From: Eunapius fragilis
Taxonomy: Eukaryota; Porifera; Demospongiae; Spongillida; Spongillidae
Direction of reading: 5' to 3'
Assembly: GCA_963681505.1 (NCBI GenBank)
Contig: OY811972.1
Coordinates: forward strand, 7,952,720 to 8,016,719
Length of the DNA stretch: 64,000 nt
The translations under genes were made by a program, and so were the position numbers. Below the pieces are notes generated by a model, which saw only the letters and a list, made by a program, of their open reading frames with translations, was not told the DNA's origin and did not search any database. Positions 10,115 to 19,505 of the stretch are shown in pieces; the stretch's first letter is position 1, and each line of letters opens with the position of its first letter.

Positions 10115-10216
10115 ATTAGATCTTGCTAAATTCACTCTAGCACCAGCTCCCAACAAGGTCTGTACTACATCAAGATGACCCTCCTGACTTGCCACATACA
10201 GTGGAGTTGTATTGTT
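10115..10216 (-). CDS. Ankyrin-repeat exon
   Basis: The minus strand reads CTTACCAG, then 102 bp in phase 0, then GTAAGT. The peptide begins NNTTPLYVASQEGHLDVV and continues through LLGAGARVNLARSN, a good ankyrin repeat of 34 residues (TPLYVAS-EGHLDVVQTLL-AGA-VN). Same gene and strand as 5415-5513 and 11219-11317. Confidence 0.85.
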
Positions 10217-10424
10217 CTGGTAAGGAGAGAAGGAACAAAGGCATCACAGATGCACATAAGAAGGGAGAACAGTTTGAAAGTGAATATGAAGAAGGGAAGT
10301 GAATGAGAGAAGTACAGAGGGAGAAGGTGCATATTGGGAGGGTGTAGAAATGACAACGTCACCAGATCAGCATTATATGTGGCAATGGTACAAGTATTTC
10401 ATTATTTGGTAACTATGCCTGTTC

Positions 10425-10700
10425 TTATGGGGTATTTCAATCACGTGGTGCGCATGCAGGCACATACACACACCAACACACACACACACACAAAAATGCA
10501 CAAAAGGCCTGCATTTAAAAGGGGTAGTGTTTTCCACTCTTATTAGGAAGCTACATGTTGTTATGGGGCATTTCAATTTACTTATAATGCGGTGTGCATG
10601 CATACACACACACACATATACACACACATACACACACATGCACAACAGGTCTGCATTTAGAAATGGAGTCTTTTACACTCTTGTTAGGAAGCTAGGGCTT
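10425..10700. repeat. Two tandem copies of a ~130-bp unit with an internal CA microsatellite
   Basis: Copy 1 near 10425-10553 and copy 2 near 10554-10693 share TTATGGGGYATTTCAA, a CACACA tract, YCTGCATTTARAA and CACTCTTRTTAGGAAGCTA. The intronic position, between ankyrin exons, suggests no function. Confidence 0.7.
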
Positions 10701-11218
10701 TTCGTTTCATCAAAGTGAAATCCTTCACATGCAAACACAGTTACAGTATAGAGATGCATCCAGTATATAGGAGTCACATTTAATCTGGCATAAAGGGCTT
10801 TTAATTAATTAGTTAATTAGTTATGCTTTAGCAAATATGCCATTTTAGACAGCTCACCCTCCATGGTAGTTTTCAACCACTGGATTACGTAATACGTAGT
10901 CTCCCCCTAACCCTATTCTAGTCAAAGTAAAAGCTGATCTTAAAGTATGCTGGAAAACAAGACTGAACAATATAGGTACATCTACATGTAATTTAATGTA
11001 AATAGGAAACTCTACTTCTAATTAATATTGTAAACCTTCTTTTAAGATTGTGTCAACAGTCAATGGACGATCAATGAATATCTATACCACATGATATTGA
11101 CAACCTGCATGCATACGTTGTACATTGCACATAACATTACATCATTTCTAAGGTGAACAAATTTAAAGTGGTCAAGGATATGCAGACCACTAAATGGAGC
11201 AGATCATTTCATACCAAC

Positions 11219-11317
11219 CTTATTAGCCTGATTGATATCAGCTCCAGCTTCAATGAGTTTCTTTACTTCATTAAGGCGTCCATTCAAACTTGCTATCCAC
11301 AATGGACTCTGACCATC
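11219..11317 (-). CDS. Ankyrin-repeat exon (one 33-residue repeat)
   Basis: Minus strand: acceptor CTATTAG, 99 bp in phase 0, donor GTTGGT after AATAAG. The peptide begins DGQSPLWIASLNGRLNEV and ends ADINQANK. It is nearly the same as the 5415-5513 exon in sequence, length and splice context, pointing to duplication within the gene. Confidence 0.85.
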
Positions 11318-11748
11318 CTAATAGAAGTGATGTATTTGTACCTACAGTAATTACTACAAGATGTCCACTGTGTGTATATTCATATGCAAATGGAAACTTT
11401 TGATATTACTAGTGGTTTTTCTTTCTCACAAATCATAGTATGCTGATTTTTAATATTAACAAATCACAAGAAGTACATTTAATTCATTTTGACAAAGACA
11501 GAAATGATTTCTGTTTACACTATTATACTTTCTCCCTCTTATCATTTATCTTTCATTACTAATTTTCATGTTACCAATTCAGGATGATCGAATGTATTCA
11601 TTTTTAGCCCTTCATTTGTGTGAACAAAAGGTTTTCATAAAAAATCATTTGAGCAATAACAAGGAGGAATGATCAATCAGGGTGATTTCCCATATTAAAT
11701 TCTGACATTTATTATACATGTGCAATTGGAAATGATTTCTTTGTTATA

Positions 11749-12044
11749 CAAGTAAATAAAAACATTCTCTAACGAGAAAGTTGGTGGGCATATAGGATTG
11801 ACAATGTTGGTGTAAAAAGCACGGAAACAAGTTTGACAGAAATGTTACTGGAAAATTGAAATAGGCCTATATTTAGCCCAGTCACATTTAGGCAGCGCAC
11901 ACTTGAGAAAATGGGCTAAATATAGGCCTATTTCAATTTTCCAGTAACATTTCTGTCAAACTTGTTTCCGTGCTTTTTACACCAACATTGTCAATCCTAT
12001 ATGCCCACCAACTTTCTCGTTAGAGGATGTTTTTATTTACTTGT
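11749..12044. mobile_element. Hairpin MITE, 296 bp
   Basis: Arms 11749-11880 and 11912-12044 are near-perfect reverse complements (CAAGTAAATAAAAAC and so on against GTTTTTATTTACTTG) around a 31-nt loop. It is non-coding and intronic in the ankyrin gene. The target duplication was not identified, so the superfamily is open. Confidence 0.8.
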
Positions 12045-13175
12045 TTCATAAGGTTTTTTTTCTTTTTTTTTTACTCCCTAAAATTATACATTTTATTAAG
12101 AACTTGCTAGAACTTGCTGGATGGCCATAGAACTTGCAACAAAATAGGGTATTTCTCGCTGTAGTTTCTTTCTAGATGTGATATGTGTCCAAATGACATG
12201 CTAGGATAACGTGCCGGTAAATTCTGAAGAGATTGGTACTATTGTCGTTCTTTAAAACCATTCGTAGCTCGAGTTATACCTTCCTAAGGGAGACGACGAC
12301 GACAACGAACAATTTTTTTGGGAATGGGCACAAGAAGCAGGTTCTTTGTTTGTCTGGAAGCGCATAGTTTAATGACATGAAACTAGCATGAAAATGTAGA
12401 TCTTGGTGTTGTCGTTCGATTGCTGCAACGAGATAAGTGATCCGTTTCTCCGTTGTCCCTCCCGACGCGATTTAAAATTTTTAATGACATTCATCATTCC
12501 TCAATCAATCCTATATTGAACCTGCTGACGCAGGTTCAGATTATGAAATCCTATTTAAATGACTTGTCAGTGATTCAAATTACATAAATGTACTAGGCAC
12601 CTGTACACTAGGCACCTGATAATGTTGAGCTTGGCCATTATTTTTTATAATGGACCAATGTCTCAATTCACTCATCATCAGGTGAAAGCTTCAACTACAC
12701 TCCACAATTGTATTGTCAAATGAGCACATTAAATATCGACCATGCAGGCACTCAGCGGCATAGCTATTCCCTACAGAAACAAGTTTTATATACGAAACTG
12801 ATCAATTTGTTTTTGCGCTTGGTACAATAAACCATGTTAATGAGGAGGTTTTGAGATTACATATACAGCCATACTAAAGGAGAAAACTTGAACAGGTCCA
12901 TTCCACATGTTATGTATCAAATTAATGCACATACATGTAGACCAGCTCAGGTTTTTAAACTAAACCACCAATTTTTAGAACGTCACTAGTGATGAAAACA
13001 TGATGACGATTTTTTAAAACGGAAACGCCTTGAAGGCAACCAGATGAATATATAAATTAACACGTCGTGACCGCATTAAAGGTGTTATCCAGCCTAATGA
13101 TGACAGGCCGAGACAGCAAGTGATCCGTTTCCTACTCTGTAATCCATGATAGTGCAGAACATAATGAGCGCCTAC
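12045..13175. other. Large intron of the ankyrin gene
   Basis: No further ankyrin exon or splice-flanked frame was found between 11317 and 13176. The sequence is AT-rich with no clear repeat. Confidence 0.4.
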
Positions 13176-13241
13176 CTTATTAGTTCTGTTCACGTCATCA
13201 TTCTTGGAGGGCGCTCTTGTACCCGTTGGTTGGGTTTGCGT
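13176..13241 (-). CDS. Ankyrin-gene 5' exon, 22 codons (copy 2)
   Basis: 66 bp in phase 0 between an acceptor-like AACCACGAAG and the donor GTAGGC. The peptide TQTQPTGTRAPSKNDDVNRT plus NK is disordered and charged. It is a duplicate of the exon at 13310-13375 (15 of 22 codons give the same residue). It has no recognised domain; it probably forms a flexible N-terminal tail before the ankyrin array. The plus strand also shows splice-like borders (TTATTAG before, GTGAGT after), so the strand is inferred from the shared phase with the ankyrin exons. Confidence 0.5.
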
Positions 13242-13309
13242 CTTCGTGGTTGGTGGAATGAGTGTGAGTAAATATCAGATAGTAGATGCAATTTGTAACA
13301 CATAGCTAC

Positions 13310-13375
13310 CTCAATAGTTCTGTTCACGTCATCACTCTTGGAGGGCGCTCTTGTATCCTTTGGTTGGGCTTGCGT
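13310..13375 (-). CDS. Ankyrin-gene 5' exon, 22 codons (copy 1)
   Basis: 66 bp in phase 0 with acceptor-like CACTGTTAAG and donor GTAGCT. The peptide starts TQAQPKDTRAPSKSDDVNRT. It is paralogous to 13176-13241 with 68 bp between them. A plus-strand exon (after CAATAG, before GTAAGT) is the alternative reading. Confidence 0.5.
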
Positions 13376-13442
13376 CTTAACAGTGGGTGCGGTAAGTGGA
13401 TCGATGTGGTATTAGTAATAGATGATAACTATAGTCGCATAC

Positions 13443-13451
13443 CTGTTCCAT
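13443..13451 (-). CDS. Putative first coding exon (M-E-Q) of the ankyrin gene
   Basis: On the minus strand, ATGGAACAG is followed by the donor GTATGC, leaving phase 0 as the next exons require. The ATG has G at -3 and +4. An overlapping upstream ATG (five bases earlier) is out of frame and would run into a stop. The preceding sequence up to about 13500 would be the 5' untranslated region. The start is inferred from phase and context only. Confidence 0.4.
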
Positions 13452-13499
13452 GTCATTATTTTCGTGTCTTCTGGGATCTCAGTTCTAGCAAACAACTAC

Positions 13500-13565
13500 A
13501 TGTAGATCTAGAACACGCGGCGCCGATCGCGAATTCGATTGCGACGTCACGTGAGTTCTGTGTGA
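13500..13565 (-). promoter_or_regulatory. CpG-rich promoter-like patch upstream of the ankyrin gene
   Basis: In an AT-rich neighbourhood this stretch is unusually rich in CpG (GCGGCGCCGATCGCG) and holds GACGTCACGTGA, combining a CRE-like core with an E-box CACGTG. It sits about 50-100 bp upstream of the inferred start. A TIR element (13627-14233) lies just beyond it. Confidence 0.4.
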
Positions 13566-13626
13566 TTTATACATATTTGTGGCCAATTATCATGGGCGAG
13601 GCAACCAGCTGCAGCATCTCATCTAG

Positions 13627-14233
13627 GGGAGCATTCACAAATTACGTCACGCATTTTTAACCTGTTTTGGACCCCCTCCCCCCCTTCGTCACAAAGCATC
13701 ACATTCACAGGACCTCCCCCTATAATATTACGTCACAACACCTCCCCCCCCCCCCCCCCCCCCTCTCAATTGTTTAATTGTACACTAAAACTCCTTCTTC
13801 ATTTCATTCCACCTCTTCGCTACTTCAGCTTGGGAAAGTTGCTTTGGCTTGGTAGGGTGCGCATCAGTGTAAGCTTTAAACAAAGCTTGATACAGCGCAT
13901 CGTTGGTTGCCATTAACCAAAGGGGACCTTGAGCAAGCGACGTAGCAGTCGACAGTAAAACAGTTTTCCCGGCACGATTCAGATAAATAAGCACACGCTC
14001 CAGCACCTTCTCGATCTTGTCACTTATAAAAGAGCTGAATGCACAGGCCTTGTAATAATGCAACAACAATAGAGAGTCTCAATGTCTATGCGGCCCTAAA
14101 AGTGCCCGCGCAAAAATTTTTTGTGATGTCACACATTTGTTAACCCCCTCCCTCCCTAACATCACATTTCGTCACGATTGATCGAACCCCCTCCCCCCCC
14201 CCTTGCTGCGTGACGTAATTTATGAATGCTCCC
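13627..14233. mobile_element. Non-autonomous TIR element, 607 bp
   Basis: Ends GGGAGCATTCACAAATTACG and its complement (ATGAATGCTCCC) delimit it. C-rich subterminal tracts lie inside each end, with repeated CGTCACA words. The flanks are TCTAG and TACTAG, so a short TAG- or CTAG-type target duplication is possible but not clean. It contains a 94-codon minus-strand frame (next entry). It lies between the ankyrin promoter and the start of the retroelement fragment at 14351. Confidence 0.75.
13785..14069 (-). CDS. 94-aa reading frame inside the TIR element, unknown
   Basis: Begins MLLHYYKACAFSSFISDKIE and ends in a basic helix-like tail, AEVAKRWNEMKKEF. The tail resembles the WNxM/K-rich helices of DNA-binding proteins such as HMG boxes (KRWNEM), but only one helix's worth of similarity is visible. 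It could be a fragment of the gene of the autonomous partner. No catalytic motif. Confidence 0.35.
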   Translation of the reverse strand: MLLHYYKACAFSSFISDKIEKVLERVLIYLNRAGKTVLLSTATSLAQGPLWLMATNDALYQALFKAYTDAHPTKPKQLSQAEVAKRWNEMKKEF

Positions 14234-14350
14234 TACTAGGACATTATATAGTTACTAACAACTGTGTTGCATTATCATCACTTGGTTCAATGGACCATTT
14301 CATTTAAAACAAGGAGTGCGTTCTAAACAAACGAAAGCCGCGACGTTGCC

Positions 14351-15564
14351 ATGCCGACCATGACTGAGGACGCGGTAAGCATGAGCAAAGAGGGTAGCCT
14401 TGCTGAAGCGCGACCCAAACTCCTATACTATCTTAGAACGTCTCTATGTTTTATTTCACCTTGCTTGCAGTTATATGATGAAGAGCTCAGGTCCATCATG
14501 AGTACCTGCTGTAATTTGCCTTTCACTAAAGGACACCTTGGGTGCACACAGGCATCCTTGCCAGTGAAGTTTGGTGGACTTGGTATTCGTAGTGCTGTGC
14601 AGCTTGCACCCTCTGCCATTTTGGCTTCTGCTGCTGCCTCCTCAGACCTTGTCCTCCAGATCTTACCACCATGTCTGCAAGGATACCCCATCTGTTTTGT
14701 AGATGAAGCACTTACTTGCTGGTCAGAGGGTTGCCAGGAGGCACCTCCAGTTGGTACAGCGAAGTACAAGCAAAAGGCATGGGACTCCCCAAGGGTCCTA
14801 GCCACAGTCAGCATTATTCTCTCTAAAAGCACAGACCAACTCTACAAAGCTCGCCTCCTGGCTGCATGCAACAAAGAATCAGGTCTATGGCTAAATAGTC
14901 TGCCTGTCACTTCACTGGGTCTTCGTATGGATAATTTGACCATAAGAATAGCAATTGGTCTTCGTTTGGGTTTGTCCTTGTGTAGAGCCCACAGTTGTCA
15001 CCATTGCGGTTTTGAAGTGACCGATTTAGCTGTTCATGGTCTTAGTTGCCAAAAAAGTGAAGGGTGCCACCATCGACATGCCTCCATCAATGATACAATC
15101 CACAGGGCCATGACTGCTACTAAGATTCCATCTCGCTTGGAGCCTTCTGGCCTTTTTCGTTCTGACGGGAAAAGACCTGATGGGATAACCATAGTCGTGG
15201 TAAGCTCCTTGTCTGGGATGCCACCTGCCCTGACACATATGCCCCGTCCTACTCATGATCAGCTTTTGCAGCTGCAGAGGCTGGGGCATTGGCCAACCAG
15301 GCAGAGCACAAAAAATGTGTGAAGTATGCACACGTGGACCACAGCCATATATTCACACCCATAGCAATTGAGACATCAGGAGTTTATGGGTCAGAGACTT
15401 TGAAATTCCTGAAGGAGCTTGGCCATCGCCTTAAACAGGCATCAGGAGAGTGTAATGCCTACTCTTACTTGCTGCAAAGGCTATCAGTTGCAGTGCAACG
15501 AGGAAATGCCACTTATGTTATGGGTTCTGTGGACCAGCATGCAGTGGAAGACTTTTTACAGTAA
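14351..15564 (+). pseudogene. C-terminal part of a non-LTR reverse transcriptase (thumb, zinc knuckle, nuclease-like domain)
   Basis: Matches the same domain order as the copy at 46494-47882. The motifs are FGGLGIRSAVQLAPSA, the CHHCGF--TDLAVHGLSC knuckle, RHASINDTIHRAM, then KRPDGIT and (in another frame) LLVWDATCPDTYA, and after a frame change a tail with HIFTPIAIETSGVYG and LLQRLSVAVQRGNA. The RPDG-LLVWDAT spacing is like a PD-(D/E)XK (restriction-like) nuclease, the type found in some site-specific non-LTR elements; this is inference. A frameshift near 15198 and a stop near 15257 inactivate it. The RT palm is missing. A GTAAGC 24 nt after the ATG and a TTGCTTGCAG at 14461-14470 could be splice sites, but continuing homology across them argues against it. 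Confidence 0.75.
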
Positions 15565-15665
15565 CTTTTTATTAAATATAGTATAGTTAATTGAGTGTAT
15601 TGAATATTTACAAAAATTGAAGTTGTAACATTTAATCATCATCTTTGATTTTAACACACATTGTA

Positions 15666-15747
15666 TTACATGTCTTCAGATGTTGGTCTGCTATGTCTCT
15701 CCCTGAAGTTGTCCACTGGCTTGGTATCATCATTATGAGGTGTACCA
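15666..15747 (-). CDS. Candidate terminal exon, unknown gene
   Basis: On the minus strand a strong polypyrimidine acceptor (TTGTTTCCCCCATCACAG) is followed by an open stretch, GTPHNDDTKPVDNFRERH and more, ending in a stop (TAA, 15666-15668). The composition is hydrophilic and disordered. No other exon of this gene was located; it sits between two decayed RT fragments. Confidence 0.25.
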
Positions 15748-15836
15748 CTGTGATGGGGGAAACAATTACTGAAGGTTATAATAACAGCACCAACAATTCA
15801 ATACATGAATACAAATATAAATGCTAATCTCCTCAT

Positions 15837-16075
15837 GCAGCCTCTTGGCTGTCAGTCATCCCCTCTGTTGGTTTGGGCTTGTACCTGGAGTCCAACGAAT
15901 ACCAGGCTGCATTGAGATGGTGGCTGAGATTGAACACCTCAGGTGGGGTCATGTGCCCTTTCTGCCCCAAAACCACCCTTGATTCCCTTGGCCACCGCAG
16001 TGACCTGCAGACATGGAGGAGATGTGGTTATACAACACAACCTCTTGAGGGACATTATTGCTGACCTTTGCAATT
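15837..16075 (+). pseudogene. Second non-LTR RT C-terminal fragment
   Basis: Reads SWLSVIPSVGLGLYLESNEY, ALRWWLRLNTSGGVMCPFCP and TTLDSLGH, then in the next frame TCRHGGDVVIQHNLLRDIIA. These align with SSWLLVTPSTGLDLHLDPNE through RGGDVVSRHNRLRD of the copy at 46494-47882, covering the zinc-knuckle region. One frame change near 15995 separates the two halves. Confidence 0.7.
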
Positions 16076-16990
16076 TATTTAGCTACAGTTATTCTAAGTA
16101 TCTTCATATCTTTGCAAACCTCACCGGGCAGTTCAGCTTAGCTACTAGAAGCAAGCATATCTGTTTCCTTCAGTGCCCTGAGTTTCATGTATATAAATTG
16201 TAAATTCATAGTACCCGAATACAGGTGGGTAATAACATTTCACTACATAGTAGATAGCAACAACACCACCAATATTATTCAAGCACCATTACTTACCAGG
16301 TATACAGTAATTATTCAAGCACACACATTGTGGTCTACTCATGATCTAGCATAAGTGTCAGCAGACCATTACACATGACCACCAGTCCCCATACCATTCC
16401 TTCTCCAGAGAGTGCCCGATTGCACTCCAGAAGGGCAATACAGTCTCTGTATTGGGCCCGCACCACATGTAACATGTAATCTATATAGTGTATCCCTATG
16501 TATCCCTGTATGTGTACATGGTGTAAATTCACACATGTAATTTGGAGTGAGGAGATGAACATCTGTTGGCCTCCCATGATAATCCTCTCCACCCTTGGGA
16601 TCTTTGGCAGCAGTGTTATGGGTGTAGAGGGTTCCTAAAAATACTGCCATTGGCCTGTGTTATTGGGGAACAAACCTGTATGTCCCTGGGGGTAGTACCA
16701 GGGAATTTCACCAGACCTTCAGGGCAGGGGGTGAAATCTATAGGGTTCAGGTGGGAAAAAGGGAAAGGTCATGAGTGGGGGTAGCTGAAGGGACATGAGG
16801 GCAGGGATTCTGTGGTTTTATATTCAATAAATATTAAGTAAATAAAAACAATATAGTCAAAAAATAAAACACCATAAATTGTGGCTCTAAACTTTATCCC
16901 AAATACAGCATACAGAAATCATGATTTCAACACTGTATCATAATAATTGTACACAACTCCTTTACATACATGTATATATAATTACATTAA
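16076..16990. other. Low-information interval
   Basis: A minus-strand frame at 16335-16592 ends YRDCIALLECNRALSGEG and GLLTLMLDHE before a stop, and could be a terminal exon, but no acceptor or homologous family could be settled. From about 16860 the sequence belongs to the dispersed repeat that recurs near 42780 and 51440 and, inverted, near 45600 and 62450. Confidence 0.3.
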
Positions 16991-17584
16991 CCCTTTAAAG
17001 GCCAAGGGCATAATTATATGCATGACAATCTGTTCTCATGACATTGTTATACATGTAAGTCATGTACATCTTGCTATTCAAGGCTTGTGGATGTCTCTTT
17101 CAACTCTTATGAATTAAAGCATGTTAAAAGACTACATGATGAGAAATAGCTAGGATGCAACTGTGGTTGATGAGGTAAACATGTACACCATGCTAGACTC
17201 GATCGTTAAGAGGGAGGATTTGGGAGTTGTGATAAAGAAGCAGTGTGGGGACTGTGCTTACAAATATAGTAATAATTTGCATCACTTTGTGCAAATTATT
17301 ACTGCGCAACATAAACTGTTAACACTGTACTCCCAGGTCCACAGTAGGTTTGCACATTTTTTATTGGAGGAGAGGTGATACGTTGGTTTAGTGCATGGCT
17401 GTATATGCATGTCAGCAGTTACCACGGGTACACATGTGATTTGTTAGTTCTAAATGCATGCATATTCCACCTCACCGGTACCAGGATTTAATAATTCATG
17501 ATGTGGCTACTTACCATTTGATTGGCACTTTGTTCAATACCATGCATTACAGTGCAATAAGATACACATCAAGTGTTCAAAGGG
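16991..17584. mobile_element. piggyBac-like non-autonomous element, 594 bp
   Basis: Termini CCCTTTAAAGG and TTCAAAGGG are flanked by TTAA on both sides (16987-16990 and 17585-17588), the piggyBac-type target duplication. Two related repeat copies in this window carry the uninterrupted site: ATTACATTAATAACAAC near 42884-42900 and ATTACATTAATCACAAC near 51560-51575. These empty sites prove insertion into TTAA. It contains only a 71-codon frame (17163-17378) without catalytic motifs, plus a short internal inverted repeat around AATAATTTGCA (about 17270-17305). Confidence 0.85.
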
Positions 17585-17633
17585 TTAATAACAACATTAC
17601 AGGGAATACAAAAATATGTAATTTTTTTTAAAC

Positions 17634-18159
17634 ACGCGGTTTACGACAGACGCGGGGAAATCTTGATTATTTTTAATTCCCTCCTAGTGGTTTGTATGAT
17701 TATTCTTGCAGTATATCCTATTTAAAACTCAGTATTTGCAACTGCCCTGTGGAGTTTTATACAGGCTCGTATTGTCGAACAATTCAGCAAACATGCTGCG
17801 CCAGGTGCCCTTAGTTTTTCTATGTAATTCCTGGTCGATCGCACTACTTATACCACTGTATTTGGTTTTCAGTGTATAAAATTGTTTCTTATAACATTCG
17901 CTTTTGCATCCATTTATTAAGTATAGGCTATAACGTATATCGGAACTGTACCTTGAATGCTGAGGCACATCGTTAAGACTATAATGAGCTGGCTTTTAAA
18001 GGTTACAATACGACAATTGGCTGATTCTTTACTTTTCCAATTTCATCTGTAATGATTGGAGTATTATTAAACATGTTTAGCTTAGGAAAAAATCTATAGG
18101 AGGGAATTATGAATATTATATATTCCCCAATATTTCCCAGCATCTGTCGTAAACCGCGT
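17634..18159. mobile_element. TIR element, 526 bp (ACGCGGTTTACGAC ends)
   Basis: The left terminus ACGCGGTTTACGACAGACGC is the imperfect complement of the right terminus ending GTCGTAAACCGCGT, with similarity extending to GGGAAAT. A poly-T/A tract abuts the left end, so the target duplication cannot be defined. Inside is a minus-strand frame at 17729-17968. Confidence 0.75.
17729..17968 (-). CDS. 79-aa frame within the TIR element, unknown
   Basis: Contains NGCKSECYKKQFYTLKTKYS and HRKTKGTWRSMFAELF, which look protein-like and basic, but no known domain or catalytic triad is recognised. It may be a leftover exon of the parental transposase. Confidence 0.3.
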   Translation of the reverse strand: MPQHSRYSSDIRYSLYLINGCKSECYKKQFYTLKTKYSGISSAIDQELHRKTKGTWRSMFAELFDNTSLYKTPQGSCKY

Positions 18160-18299
18160 AAAATAAAATAACCTCAAATTACTGCAAAATAAAATTGTAC
18201 TGTATGAGAGAAATAAATAATTAAATATAAATACATAAATAAATACACAATATTCAACGAGCCCCTGCAGCATGAACCAGCAGTGCCCGTGCATTCTGT

Positions 18300-19500
18300 C
18301 GGATCAGGACAACTTTAGACAATCTTCACCAGTTTACCAGTTGTTAAATTATTGGGTCAATGTTAGTTTGTTATTTTTTACACAAACATTAGGGCAAACA
18401 AACAAGACATTAATCATTTCTGCCTGCTGAACAGGACAGATCAATGGCAGAGTCTAGTGGGGAGCATGTGCCCTCGATGGTATGACCATCTAGAGCCACG
18501 AAGACACATGATTGCAGAACGTACACAAATTACATGTACATGTACTGTAAGAAGCATATTAACACCTCACACTACTAGACTATAAACAAATAAACAAATG
18601 TAAAATTATTTAGCCAATTTTACCAGTTGTGTACAGGTGCAATCATTAGGTTGAGCTCACATTGACCAATAATGTCTAGGCCAAAAATTTACCAGGGTAT
18701 TAAGTGCGATTCATAACATAAGCATTGCTAAACACCTGGTCAATGTGCTTTGTTCAGTGACCAATACATATACATGTATTGTGTGATTCACCACTTAGCA
18801 CAAAATTATTGGTTCCATCTTTACAAATTATATGCATTTTATGGGCAGCAAAAAGTGACCTACATGTACATATTGGGCATATTTTTTAAAGTTTTCATAT
18901 TCTAAGAGACATTATGCCCTCTACAACTTTTTTTCTTACGCAGTCTGTCCATCATGGAGTTACAGTGGCCTGAATTTTTTAATTACTTGGACATTTTTCA
19001 ATTTAGATGCTCCTTCCTAGAAAATGTTTATAATATGTGCTAGGTCCCTTTTCACTGCCATGACCCCATATATTGGTAACAAATACTTTGCACAATTCTT
19101 AACCACGGCACAAATTAACCCAATAGGTTTTTTAACTACTTGTTCACAGTTGTGAAATTTACCATATATCAAACATACATGTGTCTAAACACATGTATGT
19201 TCAATATCAATATCTACACAATTTACTAAGTGTCCATACATTTACTTGGTGAACACACACAAATACAATTATTGGTGAACTATTGTAAACATAGCCTAAA
19301 TATTCCATTTGTGAGCGTTCATCAATTATGGAATAGGCTGTGCTCACAATTATTGGGTCAATTTGAGATAACTCTGCAACTAAAGTCTGTGACAATGCAC
19401 GGACCATGATATCGGACAGCGGACTATGGTTCAACCATTGTGTTAAATCATTGTGCCCGTGTATTCACTAATATTGTACGTGTAGAATTACACGTGTACA
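18300..19500. repeat. Dispersed AT-rich repeat block
   Basis: The sequence recurs near 43260-44460, 25680-26540 and 62830-63700 in the same orientation, and in part near 52000-52260 and 53160-53470 inverted. Recurrent words are TTCACCAATT, ACAATTATT, GGCTGTGTTCACC and ACATGTACATGTA. No gene. Confidence 0.75.
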
Positions 19501-19505
19501 TGTAA

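Noticed and set aside
10373..10718. Frames with histidine/threonine repeats
   Set aside because: They are translations of the CA microsatellite.
14351..14470. A host first exon (MPTMTEDA) with a GTAAGC donor and a TTGCTTGCAG acceptor
   Set aside because: Similarity to the RT family continues through the supposed intron (LLYYLRTSLCF and LQLYDEEL), so a continuous decayed element explains it better.
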